Source: Symbiodinium kawagutii (taxonomy: Eukaryota > Sar > Dinophyceae > Suessiales > Symbiodiniaceae). From it: DNA of 64,000 nt. The translations under genes were made by a program, and so were the position numbers. The DNA is taken from contig VSDK01009457.1 of NCBI GenBank assembly GCA_009767595.1, forward strand, positions 469,748-533,747, given 5' to 3'. Under the pieces are notes generated by a model. The model searched no databases, was not told the origin of the DNA, and saw only the letters and a program-made list of their open reading frames with translations. This document shows positions 12,104-24,109 of this stretch, piece by piece (within the stretch, counting starts at the first letter, position 1; each line of letters begins with the position of its first letter).

Positions 12104-12487
12104 ATATATGATTTTACACTGCACGAATATAAGTGGATTCCATGCATAAGTCTATGGAACTGAGACGGATACTCCCAATGTGCATAGCTAATCATACCTA
12201 CACATTACAAAGAAACCTCAATTGTGATATGAGTCGACATGACCTTTACTGGGAATGCCAGCACCTCAAAAATGTTCATCCGGAACAATCGACTCGATTT
12301 TGCTGAACCAACTGGCAAAACCCTTGGTGTTGGTAAACTCCTTGGGAAATCACCAACTGCTTATGGTTAAACTGGTGGTGGTGCAACTGTTTCACAGCTG
12401 GATCTCGGTGGCAGCCTGGTTTGAATCTCCAGGAATGGTGAGGCAGCACCGGCCGGCATTCAGAGCAGCACCCGAAACACCACTGGG

Positions 12488-12550
12488 CTAGAACACCTAT
12501 GAAAAATATGAGTTCATCAACCAACCATCGCAAACACTAGGAACAATATT
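12488..12550. mobile_element. Partial family C element
   Basis: Only the centre remains: CACCTATGAAAAATATGAG, TCATCAACCAACCAT, and ACTAGGAACAATA. Confidence 0.4.
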
Positions 12551-13160
12551 TGCATGCTGTAAGCCACAAGCCAGTAGCTGGCTAACCATTCTTGTGGGTT
12601 ATTATCCCCCTTTCCTAAGCAGTATTCATGGACACCAGCGTTTTGGCTCCAGCTGCGCAGGAGACCTCAAAAAATTGGCGCCAAATCTCCACGACTGGGC
12701 TTCCAAGCCGCATCACGTTTCGCAACTTCTGTCCATCTTTCAGAATGGTAGATCATAACAAAGTGATCATATTAAGCATTGTTGTTGGTTTGTATTCCAT
12801 ATTAAAGTGATCATATAGAATGTTAAATCCATCTACAACTGACCATATTCCCAACATTAAGCATTGTTGTTGGTTAGTATTCCCTTTTGAATAATTCATC
12901 AACTCAATCAACTTGAATCAACCCTTCATCAACCATTCTTCAACCATTACTGGCTGGATCTCATAGAGTATCAATGGCCACATACTGCGTCGCCTTCCAA
13001 ACGTCCCCATGATCTAGGTACCATTTATATCATCATTGATGTGATCATTTAATCTCATGAATGGCTGCGAAAACCAAACAAATGGCTCCCCAAGACCCCA
13101 TCACACCTCCTTCTTGGATTATTTGAAAAAATGACTTAACCATTTAGATGAACCATTTAG

Positions 13161-13262
13161 GCTTTTTCTCGAAACAGGGAACCCCAAACATAGTTTGAGT
13201 TGCTTACTATAAATGATTGATATTGCATGATTGGGGGTATCCCCCATTTTAAGAAACCATCA
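13161..13262. mobile_element. Diverged family A element
   Basis: Ends TTTTTCTCGAAACAGGGAAC and CCATTTTAAGAAACCATC, with ATGATTGGGGGTATCCCCC near the right end. Confidence 0.6.
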
Positions 13263-13380
13263 TTTCGATCGGGACTTCCTTTTCGATAAATTCAATCACG
13301 ATCATGACTTCCATTTAGAGCATCATTTTCAAGAAACCACCATTTAGATCATTTAAGTCAGCAGCTCATTCAATGTCTTC

Positions 13381-13445
13381 CTGGTCCCCGCCTGTCGTGT
13401 GCGCAGGCCCGTACCACAGGAGGCGCTGCAAGTGGACCAACTGGA
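13381..13445 (-). CDS. Thrombospondin type-1 repeat exon (candidate)
   Basis: The minus strand reads SWSTCSASCGTGLRTRQAGT. It is a near-perfect first half of a TSR: W-S-x-C-S-x-S-C-G-x-G-x2-x-R. The second half is absent here, in keeping with TSRs split between exons. Confidence 0.55.
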
Positions 13446-13499
13446 ACTTTGCCAACTGCAACCGCTGATTTCATAGCAGGCCTGGAGGCTTCCACGCTG

Positions 13500-13760
13500 T
13501 TGTGGAAAAAATGGTAGCTGTTGTGAAATCAGTGACTTGTTGTTGATTTATTGTTGGTTTACCGTTCGTATGTTGTTGGTTTGTTGTTGGTCTATTTGTT
13601 GGCTTATTGCTGGTATAGCATTGGTCATCTTTGGACAATTGTTGGTTTAATGTTGTTCATCGTCCGCTCATTGTTGGTGATGATCATTGGCTACTAGTTT
13701 GGACATCACTGGCTCACTGTTGGATAATATCTTAGTCATGGGTTCAGCATTCGGTAATCG
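13500..13760. repeat. TTGTTGGTTTATTG-type degenerate repeats
   Basis: Variants of TTGTTGGTTTA and CATTGTTGGT recur with loose spacing. No coding signal. Confidence 0.5.
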
Positions 13761-14570
13761 TCAGTTAATTGTTGATTACTGTCCCTGACTTTTAACCAAT
13801 GATGAGGACACATCATTTGGTGTTAACGACTGAAAGTCGGAACATTTACTGTCTATGGGATAATGGTCCATGATTAGTTAATGGTCACTGAACAGTTCCT
13901 TGCGTCTCAATTACTGGCAAATGAGGGCTGGTCAAGGTTCACAAATGTTCGCTGGAAGACAGCATTAGATAAGCCGTCCTATTGAAAGCCGTCCTATTGA
14001 ATATTGAAATCCACCCTTGGAAAGTATAGCTCAATGATTGGTTGCGCAGTGTGTATTGGACCCATGCCAATCGTAAGTTGACTGTTGGTCATCATGATTA
14101 GATGTTGTCACTGGTTACTGTATTTCAGTCCAAATACGCATTGTCAACCATCGTTGGACATAAGCTTGATATACCCCTATTGGATTTCACTGCTACTTGC
14201 AAGTAACCCCTCACTCACACTAGCAAATTACTGACCATCACCCTCACTACAAAGCCTAACAGAATCTATCATTGGACATTGCTGCTATGAACCATGGATG
14301 AACCACTGACGGCCCATCATTGTTTGATCTGCCGCTGGCATATTTCGCCAGGCGGAAAACAGGCCGATTCTGAAGCACGGATCTACGGGTTCAGAGCTAA
14401 TTAACATGAACAGGGATCATTTTTCGATATTTTTCGTGATAGTTCATAGCCAATCAACATGACCAGGGGACATCCAGGGACGATTTTTCGCACCCAACCA
14501 GACCCAGCAACCGCAACGTGGTGAACGGCCACCCTGGGGTCCCCCCCTGTTGCCACCAGCCCCTCGCTCC

Positions 14571-14652
14571 CAGCATGGCCTCACTGCTGCTGGGCCGTTC
14601 CGCGGCCATGCAATCCGCGTCCTCGCCGGAGGAGCAGGTCACAGAGCGCCTT
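14571..14652 (-). CDS. Second-half thrombospondin type-1 repeat exon (candidate)
   Basis: The minus strand reads RSVTCSSGEDADCMAAERPS, matching R-x-V-x-C...C-x3-x-R-P of the second TSR half, much like 8380-8479. A possible acceptor lies just upstream (CAG before CAAGGCGC in the minus direction). Strong open frames on the plus strand cover the same GC-rich patch but have no family match. Confidence 0.5.
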
Positions 14653-14719
14653 GCTGGCGTACCACGGTGGTACCGCGTTGCGGTGCTGGTGATGGTGGCT
14701 GGGAGGGATGTGGAGGGTT

Positions 14720-14960
14720 CTTAAGGCATAGGGACCCTTCAAAATGGCTGGCTTATTACATTTTATTATCATTGGGAAGCCCCAAAATGGCTGGTTTCTT
14801 CCTATCAATGATTATTACAATATAGTTTCTTCAAGTGGGAACCCCCCAAATGGTTGGTGAATGAAGCGATAACGACCAAAAACCATCGGTGATATGGTGG
14901 TTTCTTAAACAATAATAGGGAACCCCAAAGTTATGGCTGGCTTCCATTAATTGATAAAAT
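14720..14960. mobile_element. Cluster of decayed family A-like pieces
   Basis: Repeated fragments such as CAAAATGGCTGGCTTATTAC, GGGAACCCCCCAAATGGTTG and GGTGGTTTCTTAAACAATA lie one after another. They look like overlapping remnants of two or three elements. Confidence 0.4.
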
Positions 14961-15003
14961 GCCTATAGGCATAGTTATGAACTAGTGTGGCTCAAGATAA
15001 GTT

Positions 15004-15252
15004 GATGGTTGATGTTGATGTTGGCTGCTGATCCATGGTCGACCATTTCGTTAAAAAAAACACCACCACCAGTCACCAGCGGATGGTTGATGTTGATGTT
15101 GGCTACTGATCCATGGTCGACCATTTCATCAAAAAAACACCACCACCAGCAGATGGTTGATGTTGATGTTGGTTGCTGATCCATGGTCGACCATTTCATC
15201 AAAAAATCCCACCACCAGCAGATGGTTGATGTTGATGTTGGTTGCTGATTGT
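15004..15252. repeat. Minisatellite, about 70 bp x 3.5
   Basis: Units begin with GATGGTTGATGTTGATGTTG at 15004, 15082, 15152 and 15221. Each contains CATGGTCGACCATTTC and an A-run followed by CACCACCACCAG. The 106-codon minus frame across it is only the repeat translated. Confidence 0.9.
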
Positions 15253-15757
15253 GAATCATTTCATTGAAACCAATCACCCAATCTTTGCCAACCAAGAAAG
15301 AGACAGGAGCTCACGTCCCATCAGCTCTGGATTGATCACAAAACCACGTATGCGTACAGTAAATATAATGTTGTATTCGCAATAGACACATCATTTGACA
15401 TGTGTATCGATTTGGCTATATATCTATATTTCAACAAAATCGTAATATGCATCATGCATATGTGTTAACAAACGTACATGAATCAACAAATACATAGAGA
15501 ATAAACAATCAAACAAGTAAATACATAGAACAACATGGTATACATATATGAACATATATGTCAATATGATGATGAAACAAACATATATGTTCAATCAGTG
15601 CCTAGACACATGAGCTTGGAAGACGGAAAGATAGATAAATAGAACTCACATGCGTAATTGGATAGTGTGTGCATGCACACCGCCCCTGCATGCACCATTG
15701 ACTTGGCTCGTCACACAATTAAGTAGATGAAGCTCAAGAGATGAAAGTCTCAATCAA

Positions 15758-15861
15758 CTGGTTGGTAGTTTCAACCCCTATGAAAAATATGTTTGTCAAC
15801 CAACCATTTGCTAATAACTACTAACTAGGGAAATCAAAAAATGCTTGAAACCACCAGCCGG
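15758..15861. mobile_element. MITE-like element, family C, with 4-bp target duplication
   Basis: Ends CTGGTTGGTAGTTTCAACC and GCTTGAAACCACCAGCCGG, flanked by a perfect TCAA (15754-15757, 15862-15865). Internal words CCTATGAAAAATATG and ACTAGGGAAAT identify the family. Confidence 0.8.
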
Positions 15862-16542
15862 TCAACAATCAACATGCGGCAACAACGTCCTGTTTTGACA
15901 TCCACGTTTACACAGATTCCTGTCAAACAATGGCCATGATGGTAGCATTTGTTTGCCACTTTTGTCAGTGGATATTTCAAAAGCCGGCACTTGCTGCTGC
16001 ATTTTGCTCATTTTTGTCAGGATTCAAACATACCACATCGCTAATACCAATCTCTGTCAGGAACGGTTGGTCATCACCAATACTTTCACTAGTTGCTGGT
16101 CACCAACCATTCACAAACCCAACAATTCCTGACCCATCAAGAATCACAAAGTATTGATGATCACTGATCCATACATGCTGGTCACTCTTGTTGGTCACTA
16201 TCGCAATGATGGGTCATCTGTTGGTCACCACGGTTGGTCATTGTCATTTGATTGGTGGATATAACCCGGCCCAAAAATATTTGTGCATTAAGCCATGGCC
16301 TGTATTGGGGAAGATAGGCTCGCATGTTTTAAGCCACCGAATAGTAGTTGTTGACAGTCAACCATCATCTTATGATCTCCTGTAGTTAATCACTATCAAT
16401 GGTTGTAACCCATACGCTATACTCAACCCATTCACTTATTGTATGGTTATCCCCTATAGTATGGTTTACCTATCGTACGGTTAAACCCCTATAGTCAACC
16501 CATACGCTACACCATCACCCGCGCTCTGCACGCCAGGAGACT

Positions 16543-16590
16543 CACGAATGCCCCGGCCACAGAGGCTACTGCAGCTGCTCCAATCGCCCT
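16543..16590 (-). CDS. First-half thrombospondin type-1 repeat exon (candidate)
   Basis: The minus strand reads DWSSCSSLCGRGIR, matching W-S-x-C-x3-C-G-x-G. A consensus-like donor GTGAGT follows within the CGT codon of the last Arg, and an AG lies just upstream. This is the most upstream TSR piece of the minus-strand series; the islands further upstream are FNIP-type. Confidence 0.5.
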
Positions 16591-16659
16591 GCTGCCATTC
16601 ACACCTCAGGATGTAGCATGCTTAGCAATGGATAAGAATCTGGTTGGTGGTGCTCACCA

Positions 16660-16745
16660 CCCATGGTTAACTAGTGGTTAACTAGTGGTTAATAATGGTT
16701 ATATATGGTAATAATGGTTATATATGGTAATAATGGTTGATTATG
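16660..16745. repeat. Short tandem GGTTATATATGGTAATAAT words
   Basis: Two or three near-identical units lie directly left of the next family C element. Confidence 0.6.
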
Positions 16746-16752
16746 ATCATTA

Positions 16753-16854
16753 CTGGTTGGTGGTTGAACCACCCCTGTGAAAAATATGCTTTTCAACCAA
16801 CAATGTGATAATCATTGCTAGGGAAAATAAGACATGTTTGAAACCACCAACCAG
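16753..16854. mobile_element. MITE-like element, family C
   Basis: Ends CTGGTTGGTGGTTGAACC and GTTTGAAACCACCAACCAG. It belongs to the sub-group with CACCCCTGTGAAAAATATGC. Only TA is shared by both flanks. Confidence 0.75.
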
Positions 16855-17008
16855 TAATGCTAAGTAACACTTAATTGATTTTTGCATGATGATTTAGGAT
16901 GGTTAAGGATGGTGACTTGATGGTTTATTGATGCTGAATCATCCTTAATTTGACGCAATGGTCATTGATTGCTGGCAATATTTTATGATTGATGATAGTT
17001 TTTCATAT

Positions 17009-17108
17009 GCTGGTTTCTCAAAATAGGGGTACCCTCCAATCATCCACTGTTAACCATTTGTAGTAACAAACCAACCATTTTGGGTGTCTCTTATTTTGAG
17101 AAACCACC
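17009..17108. mobile_element. MITE-like element, family A
   Basis: Ends GCTGGTTTCTCAAAATAGGG and TTATTTTGAGAAACCACC, inner CATTTGTAGTAACAAACC. The flanking 4-mers differ. Confidence 0.75.
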
Positions 17109-17438
17109 AAAATGCTTCAGAATGTATCAGAGAAAACTACGATGTTGTTCTGCCAAGAACGAAGTAATAATTCATATCAGGTGAAAAGCAGTTGGTTGTG
17201 ACGGATTGTTGCATAGATTGAATAATTGATTAGAGTTGAATCTGATCTTTCATTCTTGGGTGTTTTGCGTTGCCTTGCCGTGCCCCCCACTTTGCTGCTA
17301 TCCTGGGAACCATTGTGGAAGCTACCTCATGGATTCACACCTCTAGCTCACTCCAACATGATGACACCAGTGAAATTCCGACATCCCCTGGTTGGTGGTT
17401 TCACCGAACCATCCCAAATCATTGTAAAATCACCAAAT

Positions 17439-17597
17439 GGCAATGGGTCAGTTCACCCTGTACCCCTGGTTCCCCCTACCATTAACCATTGTTTTCCCTA
17501 TAAATTGGTTGGTTATCATCCCCTATTGTTGCTGGTTCCCTATTTTTGGTTGGTCATTATAAGCCATTGTTGGTTGGTTAACTGCTTGACCCATAGC
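17439..17597. mobile_element. Long family B element
   Basis: Left end GGCAATGGGTCAGTTCACC, right end CTTGACCCATAGCC. It is about 45 bp longer than other copies because of extra CCCTATTGTTGCTGG and TTTTGGTTGGTCATTA words in the middle. Confidence 0.65.
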
Positions 17598-17689
17598 CAT
17601 ATATAGCTGGTATATCCCCTATAGTTATTGGTCATTCTCCCCTATGATCAACCATTAACCAGCTGATTAACCAGCCATACCCAAACCTT

Positions 17690-17920
17690 CAAAATCATCA
17701 CCGAGTCCTGCGGAAGTTGCTGCGAGACTTGGTTGACGTCCCGCACCCATCAGCAACCAACGAACTCTCAGTGGTGCCCTGGGCTTCCCCCACCCTTCCG
17801 TAGCATAGCAGCTTTGGATGACCTCGGCGCGCGCTAGTGGTGCCTTCCGCCCATGAGGAAACATCACATGGATCTGTAGCCAACCCGAAGGCGAACCATG
17901 ATGCCACTGGTCAGGATGCT
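17690..17920 (-). other. GC-rich open stretch, possible decayed exon
   Basis: The minus frame includes ATDPCDVSSWAEGTTSARRG, which faintly recalls a TSR core with the CG pair lost. A second minus frame is open over the same bases. I do not regard it as a confirmed exon. Confidence 0.2.
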
Positions 17921-18189
17921 TCAAGAAGTCGTGGGAGAACAAAGCTTTGTTGCACGACTGTTGCCCAATGAATTTTTGACAGTTCAAGGTGGCAACTCCA
18001 GCACGTTTAATCGCTTGAAGTTAGGGGGCAATGATCCACTCACCGCCTGGGTCGAGCTCATGAAAGCTATCGGCTTCGTGCCATCGGGATCAAGCCTATC
18101 ATGTAGGAATGTCCTTCAGCTCATGGTTCCACAAATATCAAAATAGCTAGCTACCTATAGCTTGTCCTACCCACCTAGCATGCATATAA

Positions 18190-18287
18190 CTGGTTGGTGG
18201 TTTCAACCCCTATGAAAAATATTAGTCAACCAACCAATTGTTAATGATCACTAGGGAAAACAACAAATGTTTGAAACCACAAACCAG
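18190..18287. mobile_element. MITE-like element, family C, with 4-bp target duplication
   Basis: Ends CTGGTTGGTGGTTTCAACC and TTTGAAACCACAAACCAG, flanked by a perfect ATAA (18186-18189, 18288-18291). Confidence 0.8.
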
Positions 18288-18481
18288 ATAATATAGGCAA
18301 TCTGTTACACTAGATGAGCTTGGTATGACAAATTCAATGCCAATACAACACCATTGCATACAATGCAAACTCGTTCGATACGATACAAATCAAGACATTG
18401 AGACATACCCAAATACAAACACATATGTACATACATACATTCATGCCTCCGAACAAAAAAACACCACTTACTGTACCATGT

Positions 18482-18588
18482 GGGTGTTTCTCAAAATAAG
18501 GATATGCCCAGTCATCCAGTTGATTAAACATTTATACGACTAGTAAACCAACCATTCTTTGGGGTCCGCTATGGCTTGAAAAACCACC
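18482..18588. mobile_element. MITE-like element, family A
   Basis: Left end GGGTGTTTCTCAAAATAAGG; the right end is the variant CTATGGCTTGAAAAACCACC, a sub-family in which TTTTGAG is replaced by GGCTTGA. Confidence 0.65.
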
Positions 18589-19021
18589 ATACCTTACCCT
18601 CCAAAGCACCTCGCGGGGTGAAAGCCTCCACGGCCGATCCAAAGCTTTTTCGAACTGCGATTGTTGGGCGACTGGGACAGCTGCCGTCAGCATTGCAAGG
18701 AGCCCAGCAAGGGACTGCCATGATCGAAGTCAAGGAGCTAGGGGGTGGGCACTCCAGAAATTGCTCAATGCCAATTGTCATGAGAAAGAAACACCATGTC
18801 TATGCGTAAACATATATAGATATACGACTATTCAATTTCATGTATGTCTACATTTGGTATACGCTCACCCTGATGCTGTATTGTATACATACATATACAC
18901 ATATATGCAAATATGTACACAAAGCAAACATGCACATATACATATGTTTCTTGCCCCAGCTTGCTTGATCATATGATTTTGGTTGGTGGTTCCAACAATC
19001 TTGCCAAAGAAATGCAACTGT

Positions 19022-19115
19022 GCAAACAAACAAACAAACAAACAAACAAACAAACAAACAAACAAACAAACAAACAAACAAACAAACAAACAAACAAACA
19101 AACAAACAAACAAAC
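19022..19115. repeat. (CAAA)n microsatellite
   Basis: About 23 uninterrupted CAAA units. It produces open frames (Cys-Leu-Phe-Val on minus, Lys-Gln-Thr-Asn on plus) that are not genes. Confidence 0.97.
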
Positions 19116-19672
19116 ATGGCGTTTGTCTGCAAATAAACCTGATACTGACAGCATTGTCCGCGATGATCGAAATTGCTGGAATGTTGGCTGGTACCTCCAA
19201 GAGTGGTTGCAGCACTGCAGCCAATAGCTGCGTTTACGCAACAATGAGAGCTAACCTGCTAACAAAGTAATATAGATCATCTTGATGCTGGTCGATTGAG
19301 AGTTTCAGTGGCAAAAAAGTCAAACACAGCATTACTCCATTTGTTGGGAAACACAAACATGTACATGTGTATACATATCATGTGAAAAATATTGTATTGA
19401 ATACACGTCCGAATCATTTATCTACTGATTCAACTATCTATCTTTCTATCTTCCATCTATGTCGATATCTAAGTCTGCTTGCATTTGTGTAATTCAGCTT
19501 GGGGCTGCTTACAGCTGTCAAGATCGAACCTGGTGGCAGTGCCATGCTGGTGCCCAGCTTGGCATGTCAGCTTCGAGCAGGAAACTGCACTGGGGTGCAG
19601 CCGATGACCAAATCAGTACCTCAAAGGGCCGTTACCGTGGTGGATTCTGATCCACGGCGGTGGAGATGATAT

Positions 19673-19782
19673 GGCTATGGGTCAATATGAACCAACCAAC
19701 TAATGGGATAGTGACCAACAATAATAAGGGAAACAATGGTTAATGATGGGGAACCAGGGGTACGGGGTTTTGACTCATAGCC
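19673..19782. mobile_element. MITE-like element, family B, with 4-bp target duplication
   Basis: Ends GGCTATGGGTCAATAT and TTTTGACTCATAGCC, flanked by ATAT (19669-19672, 19783-19786). It is inverted relative to the 1064 copy: the GGGAACCAGGGGTACGGGG word is on the right. Confidence 0.8.
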
Positions 19783-19904
19783 ATATGTATATAGTTGTTT
19801 TGTCTGTAGTAAATGAAGTGATTCTTCGGTTGCCAAGTGGTTGTTGATTTCAGGTGGCGAATTCTGCTGTTACAGCGACGGTTTTTGCTTTTTGTTTGTC
19901 ATCT

Positions 19905-20021
19905 GGCTGTGGGTCAGTTCACCCTGTACCCCTGGCTCCCCCATCGTTCTACATTGCTTTCCCACTATTTTTGTTGGTGAACTTATCCCCCATTAGTTGG
20001 TTGGTTAATAGACCCAAAGCC
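19905..20021. mobile_element. MITE-like element, family B, with 4-bp target duplication
   Basis: Ends GGCTGTGGGTCAGTTCACC and ATAGACCCAAAGCC, flanked by a perfect ATCT (19901-19904, 20022-20025). The extra open frame at 19854-20159 runs through it and is not a gene. Confidence 0.8.
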
Positions 20022-20460
20022 ATCTCGGTTTCTGGTGCCGTGGTGGTTTTAACTGGAATCAGCGATGACGATCCGCCGAGGAATTGGATGCCCTTGACTC
20101 AGGCAGCAACACAAAGTTCTGGTTGGTTGTACCCATCCGGGCCCCTGGCTGTACAGTGAACCGAATATGTGACCTTCTTGGGAAATTCACTATGGCAGTC
20201 AAGTCAGAAATAACTACGAATATGCAACCAAAGATCACCAAGTATAGGTGACACAAGGTGTCATATCGACGATTTCATTATATTTCAATCCAGTTGATAT
20301 TTATGTTGGCATTGATCCATACCTGGCCCTCAAACGAAAAAAACACATAACTCTCTTCATTATCTTCCATTCGCGGCGCGTCAACGTCGTGCTGAGGGAA
20401 ACAACCAGCCTATGATGAGACTTATACCATGATCCAGGTGGCCTGATCCTTCGCTGCCCT

Positions 20461-20518
20461 GGTGCCGGGGCCCATGAGCTTCTTCAAACTGCTTGGAAAT
20501 GTCACGTGCTCCAAAGTC
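20461..20518 (-). CDS. FNIP/leucine-rich repeat exon (candidate)
   Basis: The minus strand reads TLEHVTFPSSLKKLMGPG, matching the second half of an FNIP-type repeat (L-x-x-V-x-x-P-S-S-L-x-x-L). A CAG acceptor precedes it exactly (plus-strand ct at 20519-20520). It is the last FNIP piece in the direction of transcription before the TSR islands begin. Confidence 0.5.
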
Positions 20519-20617
20519 CTGAGAAGACAGCCCCAAGAAGCTCTGTTCGAAATGACACGAGAAAGAGATTGTTTGTGGGTTGCCAAGAACAACGAAAAAA
20601 AAACAAACATGCAATAC

Positions 20618-20712
20618 GCGCAGCAGCCACAGCAGCAACAGCAACAGCAACAACAACAACAACAACAACAACAACAGCAGCAGCAACAACGACAACAGCA
20701 TCAGCAGCAATA
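20618..20712. repeat. CAG/CAA mixed trinucleotide repeat
   Basis: About 28 CAR units. The plus frame gives polyglutamine, but no coding context supports it. Confidence 0.95.
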
Positions 20713-21019
20713 AAGGCTTGTGTAGATGGGGTGATATGATAAGCTATAATTACTTGTGTATACTCTCAAGCAGCAACAAAAGGGATATGCGAACAACCAC
20801 CAGCTACAAATCAGCAGCATCCGCATCCACATGGCACTGAACGGTGGGGCGTGGTATAAACTTTGCTGCGCAGCGGCCGGGGTCAGCACGGCTTATCACC
20901 AGATTCACTATAGTGCGTAAACAATAGAGTCTGGCGGTGGAACCCCCATCGCCAAAACGCATTTTTGTCGAATTGGTCCACCATGCCAAGCAGGGTCACT
21001 ACGAACCATATCATATATC

Positions 21020-21118
21020 TCTAAGGGTCATGAGTAACCATCCCAAAAATGAGTAGATAAACTGGTTTGGTCATGTCCAGGATGTTAACGAGGGATATTG
21101 GGCATTGACCCACAGCCA
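21020..21118. mobile_element. Right-hand remnant of a family B element
   Basis: Ends with GGCATTGACCCACAGCC. The left end is not visible. Confidence 0.35.
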
Positions 21119-21580
21119 TATCCATATCTTTCCAAGCCGCGCCGCCTCACCCCTCTGGTCCATTGTCTCAACCAGCTGGTTTCACCACTTCACTGGCCAA
21201 CCCTCCCTCCCAAACGGGGTGCAAAAATATGCTCCGCCAGCCTCTGATTTGACGGGAAAACCCGGCCTTGAGCCTTGAAAGGGTCATGATGGTGATATGT
21301 ACATAAACTGTTGACAAGGCTGTTTTCCGCTCTGTTTTGTTTCGTCAATATCTTTTTTTGTTGCTTGCATCACTTGCATCCCCCGTATCCCTTCTGAGAC
21401 ATCTTGTTTCCGCTGTTGAGACCAGTTGGGAGAAAACTTCAAGTTCAAATAGTTTGCGATTGTTGGATCTTGTCAGCATCATGCCACTTCATCATCCCAC
21501 AGGAACGCTAGGCTGAAAGGATCTGTGCTGGTGCTTTCAAGGCCTGCCCCAAGGCCTCACACTAGCCCCTTCGATCAGAA

Positions 21581-21646
21581 GATCACCATGATCAGTCCAG
21601 TCATTGACATCTACTTTATATGATCATGGTGATCTGATGACTGGAC
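21581..21646. repeat. Interleaved inverted repeats
   Basis: GATCACCATGATCA (21581-21594) is complementary to 21621-21634, and GTCCAGTCAT (21595-21604) to 21637-21646. The order X-Y-X'-Y' does not give one simple hairpin. Confidence 0.8.
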
Positions 21647-22206
21647 CATAGTAATCATATGATCCCGGTATATGATGTTAACCATACTTAATATGAAACC
21701 AAGGCCTGGGGGGCGATACTGGGATAGACCCTATTGATCAACTAGGTGTTTATTCATCCAGGCTTGGCTTTAGCATTCATCAATCACTACCAATTTAAAG
21801 CCTTAAGGACTGCCGGCCACCATAGTTCCCATCATGTGTGACAAGTGGTTATGAGCAGACCCTGACACGAGGTCAATGATTCCCCCCAACTTCAACAGTC
21901 TGGTGCTAGTTACTGCTGGTGCAAGAACACATCTTAAACATATGCGCAAATCAATTTGGACCAATCATAAAATGTGGCCTCAACATGACCGTCTTGTCAC
22001 TCATTCCCGGCTTATCATTGTTTGCTATCCAATCATCCAACCGGTGCTTCAAACCAACATAAATATGGCTAAATCTTGCCTGAAACAATATCCAACTGAA
22101 AAATGGCAAAAACTTAGCAAACAACCGCTTGGCTGTGAACCTGAGCAAACAACCCGTTGGTTATCCCCATTCCTCAGCAGTTTGTCCTTGGGGAGCCATG
22201 TTTCAC

Positions 22207-22272
22207 CCTTGATTCTCCCCATCCCGCTGAGAGTCTGATGAAAGCCGTGGCCAAATTGAATACTCTCCAGAC
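22207..22272 (-). CDS. FNIP repeat exon (candidate)
   Basis: The minus strand reads GLESIQFGHGFHQTLSGM, fitting L-x-x-L-x-F-G-x-x-F-x-Q-x-L-x-x-V. An AG acceptor (22274-22273) and a GT donor (22206-22205, GTGAAA) bracket exactly 66 bp, 22 codons, with phase 1 at both ends. Such an exon can be added or lost without changing the frame. Confidence 0.55.
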
Positions 22273-24109
22273 CTCGCATGGCAGTGCAAGACCCAAAACT
22301 GGTTGGTTAATGGTTGGTCTCCATCCATCAATCAGGAAACCATAGAACAAACCTCACATCCTGCCCCTGACCGACTGTTACTGATAGCGGTTTCTTGAAA
22401 TTCACATGGATTAGATAGAGGTAACGTATAGTGGCTATTTACATTGTTGTCAGAGCAGCTCCAATCAACCACCATATGGAGAATGACAAAGCATCACCAA
22501 CGGCTTTTGACCGTCGACATGAACCGCCATTGGATGGCAACCAATCAACTGTTGATTCAAATCCTGAGGCTTTTTTTCAACCAAATCACGTGCCAATTTT
22601 GCCCGTGGAAAGCAGAGCATTCCCTAAGGTAAAACTGACCACGTCTGTCTTGTATTCGCTTCACACAGTATGTGATTTGTGTGAACGCCATCATGACACA
22701 GGTTGCTTGACGTTGGACAATTCTTGATGAGTATTAATGATATCATTAAATATAAAATCACCCCCACGCCGGCGGAGTTGCCGCCCTTTCGGGCAGCATT
22801 CCTGGTCTGGAAGCATATCTGGAGAGCATGTTCTTTAGGGTTTTAGGGCCAAAGTTTCAGATGATGTGTTATTGTTAATTCGTGTCCAAGCTGATCTTTC
22901 TGTTTATGTCGTTGATGATGATATGGTTAAAACACATATGTAAATGAAAGTGATTGTCAGCCATTAGCCCACCTGGCCAACATTCTGAAACGTACAAAAC
23001 ACTGCGCCTGCGTAGCGAAAACGCACTTCTCCCGGTAGCACACCCTGCTTTGCCATACAATTAGATAGGTCTCTATTGACAAATGAAAATGGCACAAACC
23101 TAAATGCATTGACCTGCATCTATGTATCTATGTATATACGCGAACGTGTTCATATCTAGTTTGCACAAAGAGATGCCACAAAATATGAACACCAACATAA
23201 GATTATTCAAAGTTTCAGTAGTGTCAGTAGTGTATTTGTTTAAAATCATTCAACAATCAAACACTTCTTCTGATATACTTACACTTGTTCGTTGTTGCTT
23301 TCAGATTGCGGTCTATCCTGTCTATATGATGCATCAACTAATCAAGTGATATCAAGCGTGCAATTGTAAACATACACGCACCTGTGTCAACATATCCTGC
23401 CTGGGTACTGGGTATTCAGATTTCGTATCTAGTGTGCAATAGGCCTTTGACATACGGTGGTGACCATCTTCCATTACCGAAATAAAGCCAGTTCTGATCA
23501 AGTGTCACATGTCATTCATAGATCCTCGCTGACCAACATCTGACAATAAACAATCACAAACGCGCCCAAAAGTGGGCTCTGCGAAATGAACAACCCGAAT
23601 GCTATTTGGTCTCAGGGGTTTTGCTTTGCCTGGAGCAACCAATCTGCACATGTCATTATGGAATGGCAAATAAGCACGTCAAACAATTCCTATCCGGTGA
23701 TTGCACTGCGAGCGGAGCGGTGCATCTTCGTCTTCATGGAACAAAGGCCGGGCTAGATTCAATCATTTATGGAGCAAATGCAAGGCAAACAAAAGCCTCG
23801 GCTATTGTCCAACCATGATTTGAACTTGATTCTAAAATAAGTCATCGTTTGACATAACCTGCAAAACTGTTTGCAAACAGCGTTGAAGGAGCATGTGCCT
23901 GCATATGCTAAAAAACGCACATATGTTAAGACACAAACAATATACAAAGCACATATGCCAAACTAAACTACAAACACATACGCATACATTCAACAAACAT
24001 CTACTTACATAGACGTTATCTAGGAATCTAGTGTATATATATATATATTTGCTGATCAAGTGAAGCTGTTGGTAGAAATCTATATGGGGGTTGTTCAAAA
24101 TTACTTTAT

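Noticed and set aside
14975-15295. 106-codon minus frame with repeated Asp-His-Gly-Ser-Ala-Asn-Ile
   Set aside because: It is the 70-bp minisatellite translated. Unit lengths of 78, 70 and 69 bp do not keep a frame over longer spans.
18848-19270. Overlapping frames of Cys-Leu-Phe-Val and Lys-Gln-Thr-Asn repeats
   Set aside because: Direct translation of the CAAA microsatellite in different frames.
20462-20840. Polyglutamine open frame
   Set aside because: It arises from the CAG/CAA repeat. The only supported coding signal nearby is a minus-strand FNIP fragment.
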